A stretch of DNA of 64,000 bases from contig NW_020313288.1 of NCBI RefSeq assembly GCF_003265705.1, positions 810,839 to 874,838 of the forward strand. The letters run 5' to 3'. Shown here in pieces: positions 10,561 to 22,822 of the stretch; the stretch's first letter is position 1, and each line of letters starts with the position of its first letter. This DNA is from Callorhinus ursinus. Lineage: Eukaryota; Chordata; Mammalia; Carnivora; Otariidae. A model generated the notes under the pieces. The model was not told the origin of the DNA. It was given only the letters and a program-made list of their open reading frames with translations, and searched no databases. A program made the position numbers and the translations under genes.

Positions 10561-12372
10561 CTGTGGCCCAGCCCTGCTTCCTGGGTGCGAGCGCTGGGCA
10601 AGGTCCCATTCACGACATCCCCATTAGATGATGGCCGGGCAGGGGGGCCACAGGGAAAGAAACCGTCCATAAACCAAAGCTCAAGTCAAGACTTGGAAGG
10701 CACAAGTATTTACTGAGAACCTATGTGTGCCAGGCATTGTCTCGGGCCTGGGGTCACATCAACCAACAAGACCAATGACATTCCCTCCTTGGTGAAGGCC
10801 CTGAGGCTGGACGGAGCCTGGTGCACCACCACCCCACCCCCTCCCCCTGCAAGGAGGCCATGTGGCTGGGTGGGGTGCACCATAGGGTCCCTGTGAAGTG
10901 AGGGAAGGGGCCAATGTCAGGGCGTGTGTTACCAGAGGACACACAAGTCAGGCGGGGTTTGCTGTTGTGGGGGTGCTGACTGCTGGGGGACCATGAAATC
11001 CATCCTGCTTTCCCTGCAATGCTTCCAGTTTTCACTTCTGAGTGAAAACCTTTCCCTTGTCCTGGCAAAGACCCCCAGAGCAGCACCAGCCCACTTGAAC
11101 ACGCCCAAAAGGGCTGCTCTGGAAGGGGGCCTGAGCCCCGAGTGCCTTGGGGCACCAGACATCTGTGCCCACAGGGTCCTCCCTACAGAGGGGCAGATGG
11201 GGGTCTTCTGACTGGGTTCTGGTGGGGAGCCTCAGCCCAGAGTCACCACCTCAAAGCCTGAAGCCAGATTAGTCATCACTTCAGGGTTCTGGAAGTGGGA
11301 GGGGGGGCGGAGCTTTGCCCCCCAACCCCCGGTCTGGCTTGACATCCAGGGCTCAGAACCCAGCGGAGCCCCCAGTTCTGTGGATACAAGTCAGCTCCAG
11401 CGTCCACAGCCGGAGAGTGATTTGCTGGTGGGGAAACAGGCACAGAACAGTCACCCCCGCCAGGACCTCTGGTAGTTCCCCTGCAGTTACCCCTCACCCT
11501 TTTACTCTGGTCCTTTTTGGATTAGGAGCAGAGAGAGGCCTGGATTGGCCCCCAGCCCCATATCCTTCCTCAGAGCCAGCCAAGCCGCCTGGGGGCTTCA
11601 CGGAAGACTGGGTGGTCGGCCTCGGCCCAACCCAGCCCCCGACTCACCTCCAGGAGCCCCGCTGGGCTCTGAGCGGTCCCTGAACCAGAGCAGGAAAGGT
11701 GTGAGCCAGGGCCAGGGCAATGCTCTGGGGACTGGACAGGCGGGAGGGCTCTCAGCCCAGTTGGAGGGGCTGCAGGCAGACCCACGGCCTGGCCTGAAAT
11801 TCTCCCTCCTTTCTGAAAAACCCATCTACATGCTTTCGCTTTGCCATTTTTTCCCCCACAGCAAAATTACTTAAAATCTATTTTACAGTTTCTTTTTTTT
11901 TTTCAATAGGTGAAACCGACTCAGACCACAGAATTTACAACATGCCAGAGGGTGTTCAGAAAAAAACACCTCTCTCCCCAGCCACCCCCCACCCTGCCGC
12001 CCTCCCCAGAGGCCGCCAGCCCGGTTTCTTGTTTCTCCTTTCAGCAATGTTCCATGCCGAAGCAAGCACGTCTGTATATTTTCTTTTCCTCCTACAGAAA
12101 GTCTATCACACTGTCCCTGCTGTTTCACAGACCTGAGTCTGGTTTCCCGACAACAACACATCTTGGATTTCTTCCTGCACAGTAAAAACCCATCTCTTGC
12201 TTTTAACGGCCGCATAATATTCCATCCTGTGGCTGTACTGTCATCCCCATTAAAGCACCTTTCTCTCTTCCCAGGTTTTTTGCTAGTAGCAAGAGCTCAG
12301 CGATGAAGAAGGGTCTGTTCTAAAAGCCATTTTGCATGTGGGTGAATATACCCACACGCTTCCTGAATTTTT

Positions 12373-13262
12373 TTTTTTTTTTAATTAACGACCTGTGTTT
12401 TTTAGGGCAGTTTCAGGTGTATAGAGTAATTGAGCAGAGTCCGGAGTTCCTATACACCAACTTAGCCCCCCACACAGTGTCCCCTTTCATTAATAGCTCC
12501 CATCACTGCAGTACATTTGTTACAATCGGTGACCGCCTATCGATACATTGTTAGAAACTAACATCCAGAGCTGACATTAGGGCCCTCCCTTGCTGGTGCT
12601 GTACTTTCTGTGGGTTTGGACAGATGTAGCATGGCCGGTACCCACCTCTACCAGATGAGAGTAGTCTCCCTGCCCTAAAACTCTGGGCTCTGCCCATTCA
12701 TCCGTCCCCACCCACCACCACCCCGGGAGCCACCGATCCTTTGACTGTCTCCAGTTTTGCTTTTCCAGAATGTCACAGAGTTGCAATCCTACGGTGTGTA
12801 TAGCCTTTTTCAGACTGGCTTCTTTCACTTGATCATATGCATTTAAGATTCCTTTGAGTCTTTCTGTGGCTGGATGGCTCATTTCTTTTTAGCGCTGAAT
12901 AACATTCCATTGTCTGGATGTCCCACAGTTTATCCATCACCCGCTGAAGGATGTCTGGGTTGCTTCCAAGTTTTGACAATTAGGAACAAAAGCTGCCATA
13001 AACATTCCTGTGCAGGTTTTTGTGTGGACATAAGTTTTCAACTCCTTTGGGTAAATACCAAGGGGTGCAGTTGCTGGATCGTATGGGAAGAGTATGTTTA
13101 CTTTTGTAAGAAACCTCCAAAAATGCCTTCCAGAGTGGGCTGGACTATTTTGCATCCCTACCAGCAGTGAATGAGAGAGCTCCACATCTTCACCAGCATC
13201 TGTGTTGTCTGGAGCTCCAGATTTCGGCCTTTCCAGTAGGTGTATAGCAGTATCTCATGGTA
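12373..13262 (-). mobile_element. Old L1 (L1M-type) fragment, antisense
   Basis: About 0.9 kb of reverse-oriented L1 ORF2/3' region. Recognisable phrases are AACATTCCATTGTCTGGATG, GGTTGCTTCCAAGTTTTGAC, AACTCCTTTGGGTAAATACC, GTTGCTGGATCGTATGGGAA and CCTACCAGCAGTGAATGAGA. The frame is destroyed. Weaker L1-like sequence (CGCATAATATTCCATCC) extends left to about 11.9 kb. Confidence 0.85.
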
Positions 13263-13286
13263 GGAGCCAAGCATGGTTCCAATATC

Positions 13287-13396
13287 ACGTGTTTTTTTTT
13301 TTAAGATTTTATTTATTTACTTGAGAGAGAACACCCGGGGATCATGACCTGAGCTGAAGGCAGATGCTTAACCGACTGAGCCACGCAGGCGCCCCT
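13287..13396 (-). mobile_element. Internally deleted Can-SINE
   Basis: Reverse-oriented SINE of only 110 bp. The A/T tail and the tRNA-like head (ACCGACTGAGCCACGCAGGC) are present but most of the CT-rich middle is missing. A short duplication CCAATATC flanks it (13279-13286 and 13397-13404). Confidence 0.85.
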
Positions 13397-13429
13397 CCAA
13401 TATCTTTAATACGAAATGATTTCTTTGCA

Positions 13430-13575
13430 ATCCAGGCTAGGAAGGAGGTGGTGCTAGTACCCCATTTTACCGTTGGAGAAACCAAGGCTCAGGGAGGGAC
13501 AGCTACTTGCGCAGGGTTGTACAGCAAACGAGGGCAGAACCAGGGCCTTGTGAGTGACTCCAGATCACTTCTGCC
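13430..13575 (-). repeat. MIR SINE fragment
   Basis: Antisense MIR: CCCCATTTTACCGTTGGAGA, AACCAAGGCTCAGGGAGGGA and CTTGCGCAGGGTTGTACAGC. It is followed to about 13740 by an antisense L2-like stretch (CACAGTCCAGTGGGGGAGAG). Confidence 0.6.
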
Positions 13576-14417
13576 TGCAGTGTCCCGGGGCCCCGGGCAC
13601 TGGGGACACAGTAGCGATCCAGGCAGATCCAGTCCAGGGGATCTGGACCCTCCTGAGGCTCACAGTCCAGTGGGGGAGAGAGACATGCGAGCAGGCAGTT
13701 ACAAGTCAGGCTGACCAGGACCGATGCAGACTAGGACCGTAATGTGGTTGAACGGGGAGAGAGGGGCCCAGAGGAATCACCTGGCCCGATGTCCAAGGAG
13801 GATTCAGTAAACTCCCATGGGTAACAGGTTCAGCTGAGGCTGGCACGTGGGGAGCCAGAGGGTGGGAGGAAGCTGGGAGAGCCAGAGCAACCCTCCACCC
13901 CTGACCCAGGAGGAGACTGCCTGGCATGGGGTGGGGCTGCAGAGATGCGCAGCCCTGGTCTCCCGTCTCCACCGGAAAGGAAATGGCAGGGTGGGGGTGG
14001 AGGTCTGCCTCTCGCCCCAGGCTGGCCCCCTGGTGGGCCAGGACACCCCCTCCTCACCCCCACTCCCTCTCTAGCCCCCATTAGTGAGGCCACCTGCTAC
14101 AGGGGCCTCAGTGCCAGGCCTTCCCTGCCCACACTCTGCCCCAGTGACCACCATTAAAAATGAATAATGAGCCAGGGCAGGCAAGACCTGGAGGGGGTGG
14201 TGTGGGGGCAGAGAGGTCCCCTGGGCCCCCTCCCCATCTCGCTTCCTCCCGCCCTCCACTCCAGCCCCTGGGAAACTCATCAGGAGTCACCTTGCTGAAG
14301 GGCCATCTGAGCACCTTCTGTGGCTTAGTCAACCTCTTCATCACCTGCCTGCCCTCCCCCTCCCTGGACGCCCCCCCCCCACCAGCGAAGGTTGTCACAT
14401 GAAGCAAACAAAAATAC

Positions 14418-14575
14418 AGATGGCCAGTTAAGTTTGGACTTCAGGTAAACCACATTTTAGGGTATGTTAGCATATGTCCCATCCAATTTGTGGGACACAC
14501 TTACGCTAAAACCTGATCCACTGTTTATCTGAAGTTCAGATTCAGCTGGATGCTATCTGGCAGCATTTTCTAGTC
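14418..14575. repeat. Palindromic interspersed repeat
   Basis: The left arm (GGACTTCAGGTAAACCACAT, then TAGCATATGTCCCA) is mirrored by the right arm (TGGGACACACTTACGC, then TTTATCTGAAGTTCAGATTC) around a centre near 14487-14495. The same TGTCCCA...TGGGACA palindrome with a TTTATCTGAA arm is a common ancient mammalian repeat, probably from a DNA transposon. I cannot name the family with confidence. Confidence 0.6.
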
Positions 14576-14944
14576 CCCCGGGATGGGAAGTGGGCCTCAG
14601 TTGTCCTTCCTGCATTATGGGTGAGTACCCGGATGCTGATCAACATTGGCCAGTCAGAGGGACCCTGCCCCCCGGAAATGCTGGGGGGCTCCCGTCAGGT
14701 GTGTCCCCCCACTTAGACACTGGACTTGGGGCTCCAGGGGGGCCCAGGTAGGATGGGAGAGGTTGAGGCCACATCTAGCTGCCAACTGCAATGGTCGTAT
14801 TTTAATTTGGATGCTGAAATTGTGACTCTGGAGGAAGTCCAGAGGTCCCTGGGGGAAAGGAAAGGAGGGGCCCCATGCTGCCTCCCCCGAGTACCCACTG
14901 TGTGAGGTCTGTTACCTCCTTGACCTTTGCACAGCCCCGATGGT

Positions 14945-15165
14945 GAGGGCACAGTCCCCGATTCCCGGGTATGAATCCCAGCTCTGCCCCTTGCGAGTTG
15001 CATGACTTTGAACCAAGTGTTCGCGCTATGCCTCAGTCTCCTCGCCTGTAATATGGGGATAATACTACTACTACTAATAATAGCGCCCAACTCTCAGGGC
15101 CGTTGAGAGGATTAAATGCATTCATATATTCAAGGAGCTTGGCCTGGCACAAAGTTAGCCCCCTT
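14945..15165 (+). repeat. MIR SINE
   Basis: Sense MIR with good coverage: GGGTATGAATCCCAGCTCTG, CATGACTTTGAACCAAGTG, CTCAGTCTCCTCGCCTGTAA, ATGGGGATAATACTACTACT and GAGAGGATTAAATGCATTC. Confidence 0.8.
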
Positions 15166-15775
15166 AAGTGATGGCCTGTCCTGGCCTCTCTCCCGGCCCC
15201 AGAGGGAGGGACTGAGCGGGAATCAGAGGCTAATTTTAGCCCTGATGACACCCCCTGGCCTCCTGCCTTGTCCAAACATCCTCAGCCAAGCATGAGGTTC
15301 AAAGCATCCCCCCCCCAACCTCTGACATCCAAGGAGCCTGTTTATTCATTCCTGTTGGCGAGGCATTCCTTGCCTGTCTGCGCCTGCCATCAGGCTCCAT
15401 CCCCATGTGGCCTGCCCTGTGTCACCCAGGGTCAGGAACATCTCACCTGTAGGCCACTTGGAGACAGCCAGGGGCGAGGCAGTCAGGGTGGGGAGCAAGG
15501 AAGACGGTGGGTGAGGGCCACTCCTGCCCCAAGGTTCCCCTGAAGTCTTCATTAATCATTTCCCAGGATTCCAAATTTCTGTCTGGCTTGACTCACAAAT
15601 GCTGTAATTTATCCAACACCTGCTCAGGAGCAGCGACTGGGCGCCAATTCCTACAGGAGTACCCAGGCGCTGTCCCACAGGGCTCCCAGTCTAGGGGGAA
15701 AGGCAATGACAAGCCAAGAAACAGGAGAATTTTCCAGCTGTGCTTAGTACTTGCAAGACAGTACTAAGACAGTAC

Positions 15776-16250
15776 CATTCATTCATTTGCTCATTCATTC
15801 ATTCATTCATTCATTCATTCAAGGTGTGTTTATTGAGGCCCTCTTGTGTGTCCGGCACTGTTTAGGGTGCTGGGGCTCAGCAGGAAACAAAGCAGAGCCA
15901 GATCCCTCATGGGGCTGACTTTCTGGTGAGAGAAAGGCAAGAGCGAATGATGCCAATAAGTCGAACACATGGTCTAGTTAAATGGCAGTAATTGTTGCGG
16001 AGAGAAATAAAGCAGGAGAGGGGCTGGGGAGTGCTGGTGGGGGCAGTTGGAAAGACAATGACTCAAAAGAGCGATATCTGAGGAAGCCACGTGGGTATGA
16101 GGGAGAGAGTGCCAAGCTGCGGGAACAGCACATGCAAAGGTCCTGGGGTATGAACAGTGAGGAGGCATGTGGGGAGATGCAGCAGGACCTGGGGGCTTTG
16201 CCGCTGAGATTGATGACAGCCACGGGAGGGTCTTGAGCAGAGACATGGCC
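15776..16250 (-). repeat. L2 LINE 3' end with (ATTC)n head
   Basis: The reverse complement of the L2 3' terminus. A run of ATTC (15776-15821) is followed by TGTTTATTGAGGCCCTC, GTCCGGCACTGTTTAGGGTG, AAATAAAGCAGGAGAGGGGC and GGAACAGCACATGCAAAGGT, in the expected antisense order. Confidence 0.8.
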
Positions 16251-19200
16251 CGAAATTCCACCATCCGGCTCTACCTTTGTTCCCAGGCCAACCCCCAGCG
16301 CGGGCACCCTCCAGGTTGAGGGCAGAGCCAGGGGCCACAGCTGGGCCGGGAACCTGAGTGGCTGCAGGTGGATTCCAACGGTAAATTCAGGCACATTCAG
16401 AGACCTTGGGTAGGGGGGAATTGCTGCTTGCCGGAGCATGCCAGTGGGGATGGGGGCAGGGGCAAATCCTGGACACATCTTCTGCACGTGGCATCTCCAT
16501 CTGCTCCCCGCAGGGCCAGGCCCGGTGCCCAGGTCACTGGCATTCCTGGCCCAGATTTTTGCCAGTGGAGGGACAGGTGTCTTGGAATGCTGGAAAACGT
16601 CCTCCAAAAACAAACCAACAAATTCTAAGCTTTTCTGTTTCCTTGTCCCAACAGATCTCTGAACTGCTTTCTGTCTTGCAAAACACCTTCGCTGGCTTTT
16701 CTGATTCTAAAACCACCACACGCGAGCGAGCTCCACAGAGCCTTTCCAGGGCGAGAGGAAAAAGGGCCCTTTGTTCCCCGGCCCCCAAGTCTTCCCTGGA
16801 ATCTTCTATCTCCCGCGCTGGGCAGCGGCGATGCACCTAGGCACTGATGTTTCTTCACATCGTGTTTTGCAACGGCTTTTTTCCACTCAACAATAGAGGG
16901 CCCCACAGCTTTTATTTCCAGAAATTGGAAAATGAAGCGTGTCCGGCCCCCGCCTGCTCACCCACCACGGGCTGAAATTTAAGCCACGTGAAGCGGCCGG
17001 GCCGGGGTGCCAGGGGCGGGCAGACCCCAACGTGCCAGGGGGCCAGGGTGAGGAAAGGCGCCGGGCGGGCAGCTCAGGGATGCCAGGTTTCTGTCACCTG
17101 GAGCTTCCTCCTTCCCTCTCCCCACAGCAGCCCCCAGCACCGTGAATATGGACAGGAAGAGACAGCGTTCTTAAAGATAACCTAGGAGGGGAAACTGAGG
17201 CCCAGAAAGGCCAGGGGTCCAGGCCTGAGGGCTTCCAACCCCCTGCCCACGGTTCTGCCCCCACAGAGCCCTTCAAACGTTGCGGGAGCACGAGGGAGGC
17301 GCACCAGGTCACCTGAAGAGGGTGTCAGCGTTGGCTTCCTTCTGAAGAGGAGATGACTGGGACCCAGAGAGGTGACATGACTCACCGAAGGTCACACAGC
17401 TGCCAGAGGTCAAAGTCTGTTCCCTGAAGCTCTTGTGGTCAAGAGCTCTGAGGTCAGACAGACGGGTCCAGGTTCCAGCCCAGCTCTACCACTCAGGGGC
17501 TGCAGGGTGGATTCTGACTTTAAATGAGGCCTTCTGGAACGTTCTAGAACATTCTGGGGTTGGGAGAAATTGCTGCTGTCTGGAGAGAGCAAGAGCCAAG
17601 GGAGGCTGAGGGGTCTTTTTGGTGGTGTGGGGGGGGGGGCGGTGAATTCCAGACACTCTGTGAGCCTGTTTCCCTGTCTGCACAGTGGACACTCAGTAAT
17701 CCCTGCAGTGCCTTTGACTGGGGCTGGGTGGGAGGATGGAGGGGCACCGGCGGGTGAGGGTGTGGGGGGCCTGGAGGGCCTCTGCCAAGCCCGCCAGTAA
17801 CCCCAGAGCTGAGCCAGCCTCACTGGGCCCATCGCTCACCTGCCACCCACATCACACACCTGGGGCTGCTCTCCTCACTGGCTGGCTGCACGCCAGGGGT
17901 CCTGGGAGGCCAGGCCAGGGCTGCCTTGCAGGCTGGGGCAGGGCCAGTGTCTGGGGTGGGGGGCACAGAGTGGAGCCTAGGGACCCTTTGTCCGTAGGGT
18001 CACTGCCCCCAATTGAGCTGATGTCTGAGAGCCGAACATCTCCCTCTTTCTGGAAGTTTCTCCAAGGCTCAGAGGGGAACCTTCCTTGGTCCCTGGCCAC
18101 CCGGGCCAACATCAGGGGATGCTAGGGTGACCGCATCATGCCCAGGCACTGTGCCTGCACCCCCATCACCTTTTCCTGTGCCTCAAATCACACATGTGGT
18201 TCATGTCTCACCCATCCCAGCCCAAGAGGGCCCCCTGCCTGCCTCCTGAGCCGCAGCCACCCTTGGCTCACAGCCCCGAGGCCCCAGGGGGAAAGAAATT
18301 TCCAGCAGGCTGGCAGCTCCATCACCCACCCAGCCCCGGGAGCAAGGCACTGGGGGGTCCGATGTAGCCAGAGACCCCGGCTGGGGAGTACAGATGGCCC
18401 CGCCTCATCCCACACACTGGTGACAGCTCATCCTGAGCCTGAAGGAGGGGGTCCCCCCAGTCTGGGCTCTGGGACCGGCTTCCTTCCAGGGAGGCCTCCC
18501 TGGCATTGGCTAGGCAAGTCTTGCACAGAGAGGGTCAGGCAATTTCTCAGGTCACACGCAAATTCAGGACAAGCACCAGCTCCCTCTGGCTTTGGGCAGG
18601 AGGGGTCCTCTGACCCCCCCAAAGGCTGGACCCCAGGGGTTGACTTTTGGTCCACCTGCACATCCTAAGGCCAGTGGGCTCGAATCCCAACCCCCCCACC
18701 CCGCCTGGTCCCACTTCCCAGCTGTTGGAAGCAGACAATAAAAATAGCAATAGAGCCTGAAATAAAATATTAGGCAGAACAGGTGGTTTGAGGCCGTAAA
18801 ACGAACTGAAGGGAAGGACCATGGCCGGAGGTCCCCCGGGGCAGGTGGCACGTTGAGAAGGAAGAGAGTAAGGGCAGGGTAGGGCAGGCCAGGTGGAGGG
18901 AACTGGTGCAAAAGGCATGAGGAAGGAGTCAGGGTGGGCGCGGTGGCTGCCAGGGATGATCACTTGCCAGCTGGGGCGGTTTGGGAGGTGACCTGCCCTC
19001 GCCCGACCCCTGTTACACCCGAGGGTTTCATTCCCAGTCCCTGTCAAGGGGCAGGGCTCGGAGGGAGGGGGATGAGTGGGCAGAATTGGAGGGACCAGGA
19101 GCCCCGCAGGCCTCCCATGAACCCCAATCACCATCTCCCTCTTCTCGGCGGTTGGGGCAGCCTGGAGTCGGGGGCTCAGCCTGGCGGCAGTCACTGACCC

Positions 19201-19906
19201 CAGGAGCACCTCCGGCCTCCTGGTGCCCTGTGGGGCGCTCGGACAGTCAGCTTTGGGGGGCTGGTGTGTGGAACATCCCCGTCAGCCCCCTAGCCTCGCT
19301 GCTCCTGGTCCAGTCCACACCCACCTGTGACTCAGTGACAGATGGCTAGAGCTCCAGTGGGGTCCAAGGTACCATTGTGCATGGGGACACTCTGGGGACA
19401 GCACCACCTCCATCACCTCTCTAGCCACGGTGACAAATGGATCTGAACCAGCCAACCCAGGAGCAGATGGGAGAGGAGGAACATGGTGGCGGGGGGGGGG
19501 GGTCTCCATCTGGCTTCCGTCCCAGCCCCTGGGAGCTTCTGCTGGAAGCCTCTTGGAACCTTCCTGGCCCGGCCCCAGGGTGGATAAAGTGCCTCCTGGC
19601 TCCACTGGGGCATCTCAAAGTGGTGTGGAGCCATGACTTCCACAGCAAAGCCCTCCTGCTTGGAGCCTCCCCTAGACAGGGCACTCACTCCCTCTGGAGA
19701 CAGTAGCAATGAGCAGGGCCAGAGGTGCTCATGCAGTACGGGACGGACAGCGGGGCACCTGGTCCTGGATCCCTCAGGGAGTGAAAGGCAGGACCAGGGC
19801 TCCAACCCAACACATATGCAGACACAGCCAGCCAAACTTTGATCACACATGTGCAATAGACAGAACCTCATGGCCTTCCACTAAACACCTGCTTGGGTTT
19901 GGGTTT

Positions 19907-20236
19907 GTTTTTGTTTTTGTTTTTTTAAGATTTTATTTTTTTTAAGATTTTTTTATTTGACAGAGAGACAGAGAGAGAGCACAAGTAGGCAGAGTGGCAG
20001 GCAGAGGGAGAGGGAGAAGCAGACTCTGGCTGAGCAGGGAGCCCGATGCGGGGCTCGACCCCAGGACCCTGGGACCACGACCCGAGCCGAAGGCAGCTGC
20101 TTAACCGACTGAGACACCCAGGCGCCCCCTAAGATTTTATTTTTAAGTCCTCTCTGCACCCAACATGGGGCTCGAACTCACAACCCCGAGATCGAGAGTC
20201 GCACGTCCCACCGACGGAACCAGCCAGGCGCTCCTA
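19907..20236 (-). mobile_element. Older tRNA-derived SINE split by a younger Can-SINE
   Basis: The older element carries the later phrase CTCTGCACCCAACATGGGGC, TCGAACTCACAACCCCGAGA and GAACCAGCCAGGCGCTCC (20145-20236), with its A/T tail displaced to the left of the young insertion. The young SINE lies at 19941-20129. Confidence 0.8.
19941..20129 (-). mobile_element. Can-SINE inserted in an older SINE tail
   Basis: Reverse-oriented young SINE (TTATTTGACAGAGAGACAGA ... GATGCGGGGCTCGACCCCAG ... CACCCAGGCGCCCC). The 15-bp duplication TAAGATTTTATTTTT (19926-19940 and 20130-20144) shows that it landed in the poly-A/T tail of an older SINE. Confidence 0.85.
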
Positions 20237-21089
20237 GGTTTTTAAATCCTTGAGATACAACCTGATTTCTTACTCTCTCTTCCAGCCTCTCTGGTTCTTC
20301 GGCTTTTGCATCCCCATGGGGCTGTCGGTCCAGCAGAAAAAGCGACACAGTGTGGCCAAAGCTCCCGGGAAGACAGATCTGCCCTGAGCTAGGATGTAAC
20401 CAGGGGCCAAGGGGCAAGAGTGTTTCGGGAAGAGCCACTGGTGTCACTGGTGGTTCCTCAGTGCGCTCGAGATGCCAAGGGACCTGTGGCAAGGAATTGC
20501 CCTCGGGACCTCGGTCGCCATCGTCGGCAGGGTCGCTGCGGGAAGGCTGACGTCTCGCACCTGGCCGTGGGCGGGGACACAGCAAAAGAACGACGGACAG
20601 CTCCATGAGTTATAATTTAATAAGTCACCAGATAATTCCCCCTGCCAGAGAGTGAGCCGTGAGTAGATCTGGGCCAGACTCTTGTGTCAATGCCTGGCCC
20701 TAGGAGACCCCCCAGCCTCCCGGAACCCCCCCCCCCCGCCTGGAAAAGCTAGAAACGTCAAGGCCACAGAAAGCAGCCTCTCACGGAAATGGTATCCGGG
20801 CTGGGGACAGGGTGACTCCTGGGAGCTGGACTTCAGACTTTGGCCAGCCTGTAGCCCCTTCTTGCTTCCTAGTCTCCCTGCCTCTGCTCTGTCCCCAGGA
20901 GCCTGTCCCCCGCATGGTGGCCCGAGAGAGTGTCAGGATGTGGGGACGGCTCTGTCGGAAGCCGCACGTGGCTCCCTATCCCCCCACCCCATTGCTGACC
21001 ATAGGCAGACACGGCTCCATGTGGCCTGGCCTCCATGCCAGCTCTGACCTCATCTCCTGCTCAGGAAGACCCAGCCTTACCGAATTCCT

Positions 21090-21250
21090 CCATCCCTCCA
21101 TTCCTTGCTGCCTCAGGGCCTTTGCACAGGCCTTTCCTCTGCCCAGAAAGCTCTTCTTCCCTCCTTTTTATGAAGAGAACTCCTCTGGGGCTTTAGCTCA
21201 CAGCTCACACACCCAGGAAGGCCAGACCAGGTCCCATCCTCCTCACTTGG
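21090..21250 (+). repeat. L2 LINE 3' fragment
   Basis: Contains CCTCAGGGCCTTTGCACAGG, CCTTTCCTCTGCCCAGAAAG and the degraded AGCTCACAGCTCACACACCC. Confidence 0.65.
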
Positions 21251-21289
21251 TACAAATTATAATTTTACGTTCACATGACTTCTTGGTGG

Positions 21290-21366
21290 TTTTTTTTGTT
21301 TGTTTTTTGTTTTGTTTTTGTGTTTTGTTGTTGTTGTTGTTGTGTTTTTTTGTGTTTTTTTTTTTT
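21290..21366. repeat. T-rich (TTTG)n/(TTG)n simple repeat
   Basis: Low-complexity run of T with interspersed G, including an uninterrupted TTGTTGTTGTTGTTG segment around 21325-21342. Confidence 0.85.
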
Positions 21367-21879
21367 ACCCACTTGCTTCCTGCAATATCCTGGGGGCCCA
21401 GCACATAGCCAGTAGTCAAGAAATGTTTGCTGACCGACTCAACACGGGAGTAGGATCTGGTAGAAGTGAAGGTGGGTAGCTGGAAATTCTGCCCACCGGC
21501 CCCTTTCCACCCTCCAAGGAATCCCTGCCCACCCTTGAAGAGAACCCACTTCGAGAACCAGCAGTTTCAGTCATCTTTTCCCTTGATGGATGGGTCAGCT
21601 GCATGCCCAAAGCCACACGAGCCTCAGGGTACTGCCCGTGATGGGGTCTGAGTGCAGGCTCCTTGACACCAACTCTAACGTTCCCAGACCCGATTCCAGG
21701 GTGGGGTTGGGGTTCCCACACCCACAACACCAAGCAGTTCTAAGGGAATTCAGGCCAATGCCAACACATTTCTGCAGAGACAGCATCGGGTCCTGCAACG
21801 TTAGGGGCTCCCTCCTACAAGCCTGCCACCCACCCCCACCTCAGAAGCTGGCTGCAAGCCCAGGCCATCACCTGTGCTT

Positions 21880-22065
21880 TCTTCTTTTTAAAGATTTTAT
21901 TTATTTGAGAGAGAGAGAGAGAGAGAGCGTGCACGAGTGGGGGGAGGAGCAGAGAGAGAAGCAGGCTCCCGCTGAGCAGGGAACCCGGTGTGGGGATCCC
22001 AGGACCCTGACATCGTGACCTGAGCCAAAGGCAGACGCTTCACCGACTGAGCCACCCAGGCGCCC
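21880..22065 (-). mobile_element. Can-SINE with intact target-site duplication
   Basis: Reverse-oriented: TTTTTAAAGATTTTATTTAT, GA repeat, GCAGGCTCCCGCTGAGCAGG and GAGCCACCCAGGCGCCC. The perfect 15-bp duplication CCATCACCTGTGCTT lies at 21865-21879 and 22066-22080. Confidence 0.93.
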
Positions 22066-22621
22066 CCATCACCTGTGCTTCTGACACCCAGCTACAGAGA
22101 GGAGGTTCCAAGGACCCACTCCTTAGGTTTCATTAATTGGTTAGGCTGGCTCACAGAACTCTGGGAAACACGTTTACCAGATTATTAAAGGACATGATAA
22201 ATGATATAAATCAACAGCCAGGAGGAGAGAGGCACAGGGCAAAGTATGGGCTTTCTCGCCTTTCCAAGCAAACAACTCTTTGCCAGTAGCCACCTGCTTA
22301 CCAACCCAGAAGTTCTCTGAACCCTGTCCTTTTGGGGTTTTATGGAGACTTCACACATAGGCATGGTTGACTTACTCACCGGTCACGGGCTGATTCAACT
22401 TCCTGGCCACCAGCCCCAACCTTTGGGTGGGTCCAAAAGTAACTTTCATAAACAAGGCACCCATTTCACGTTTATGGCTCCGAAGCCTTTTCGGGAATGA
22501 GGGAAGAAGACCGATACATCCAAGAAATAGATTTGGGGAATATGAATGACCAAATACACGTGCAGTTCTTATAAATCATTATATCACAGCAGAGACGGGG
22601 AGGGTCCCACAGGTAGATTTT

Positions 22622-22822
22622 TTTTTTTTTTTTGTAAAGATTTTATTTATTTGACAGAGAGAGAGAGACAGCGAGAGAGGGAACACAAGCAGGGGGAGTG
22701 GGAGAGGGAGAAGCAAGCTTCCTGCAGAGCAGGGAGCCCGATGCGGGGCTCGATCCCGGGACGTTGGGATCATGACCTGAGCTGAAAGGCAGATGCTTAA
22801 CGACTGAGCCACCCAGGCGCCC
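22622..22822 (-). mobile_element. Can-SINE with intact target-site duplication
   Basis: Reverse-oriented young SINE. The duplication CCCACAGGTAGATTTT flanks it at 22606-22621 and 22823-22838. Confidence 0.93.

Larger units (their letters stand above)
6633..13286. other. Intergenic block 1, no coding exon recognised
   Basis: This holds GC-rich unique-looking DNA, three Can-SINEs (7.5, 8.2 and 9.6 kb), a MIR near 9.34 kb, an L2 near 10.1 kb, a second L2-like piece near 10.7 kb (ACTGAGAACCTATGTGTGCC), two CTCF-like motifs and the L1M relic from 12.37 kb. In human synteny this side of the interval would hold the FUT3/5/6 fucosyltransferases. Those are single-exon proteins of about 360 aa, and no such reading frame or remnant motif is visible on either strand. 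Confidence 0.6.
13740..19906. other. Intergenic block 2, no coding exon recognised
   Basis: GC-rich DNA with a palindromic repeat (14.42 kb), a MIR (14.95 kb), an antisense L2 (15.78 kb) and further MIR-like pieces near 17.2-17.5 kb (GGGGAAACTGAGGCCCAGAA; GGTCACACAGCTGCC). The segments 16.3-17.1 and 17.9-19.9 kb show only short frames without family signatures. No conserved exon was found. Confidence 0.5.
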
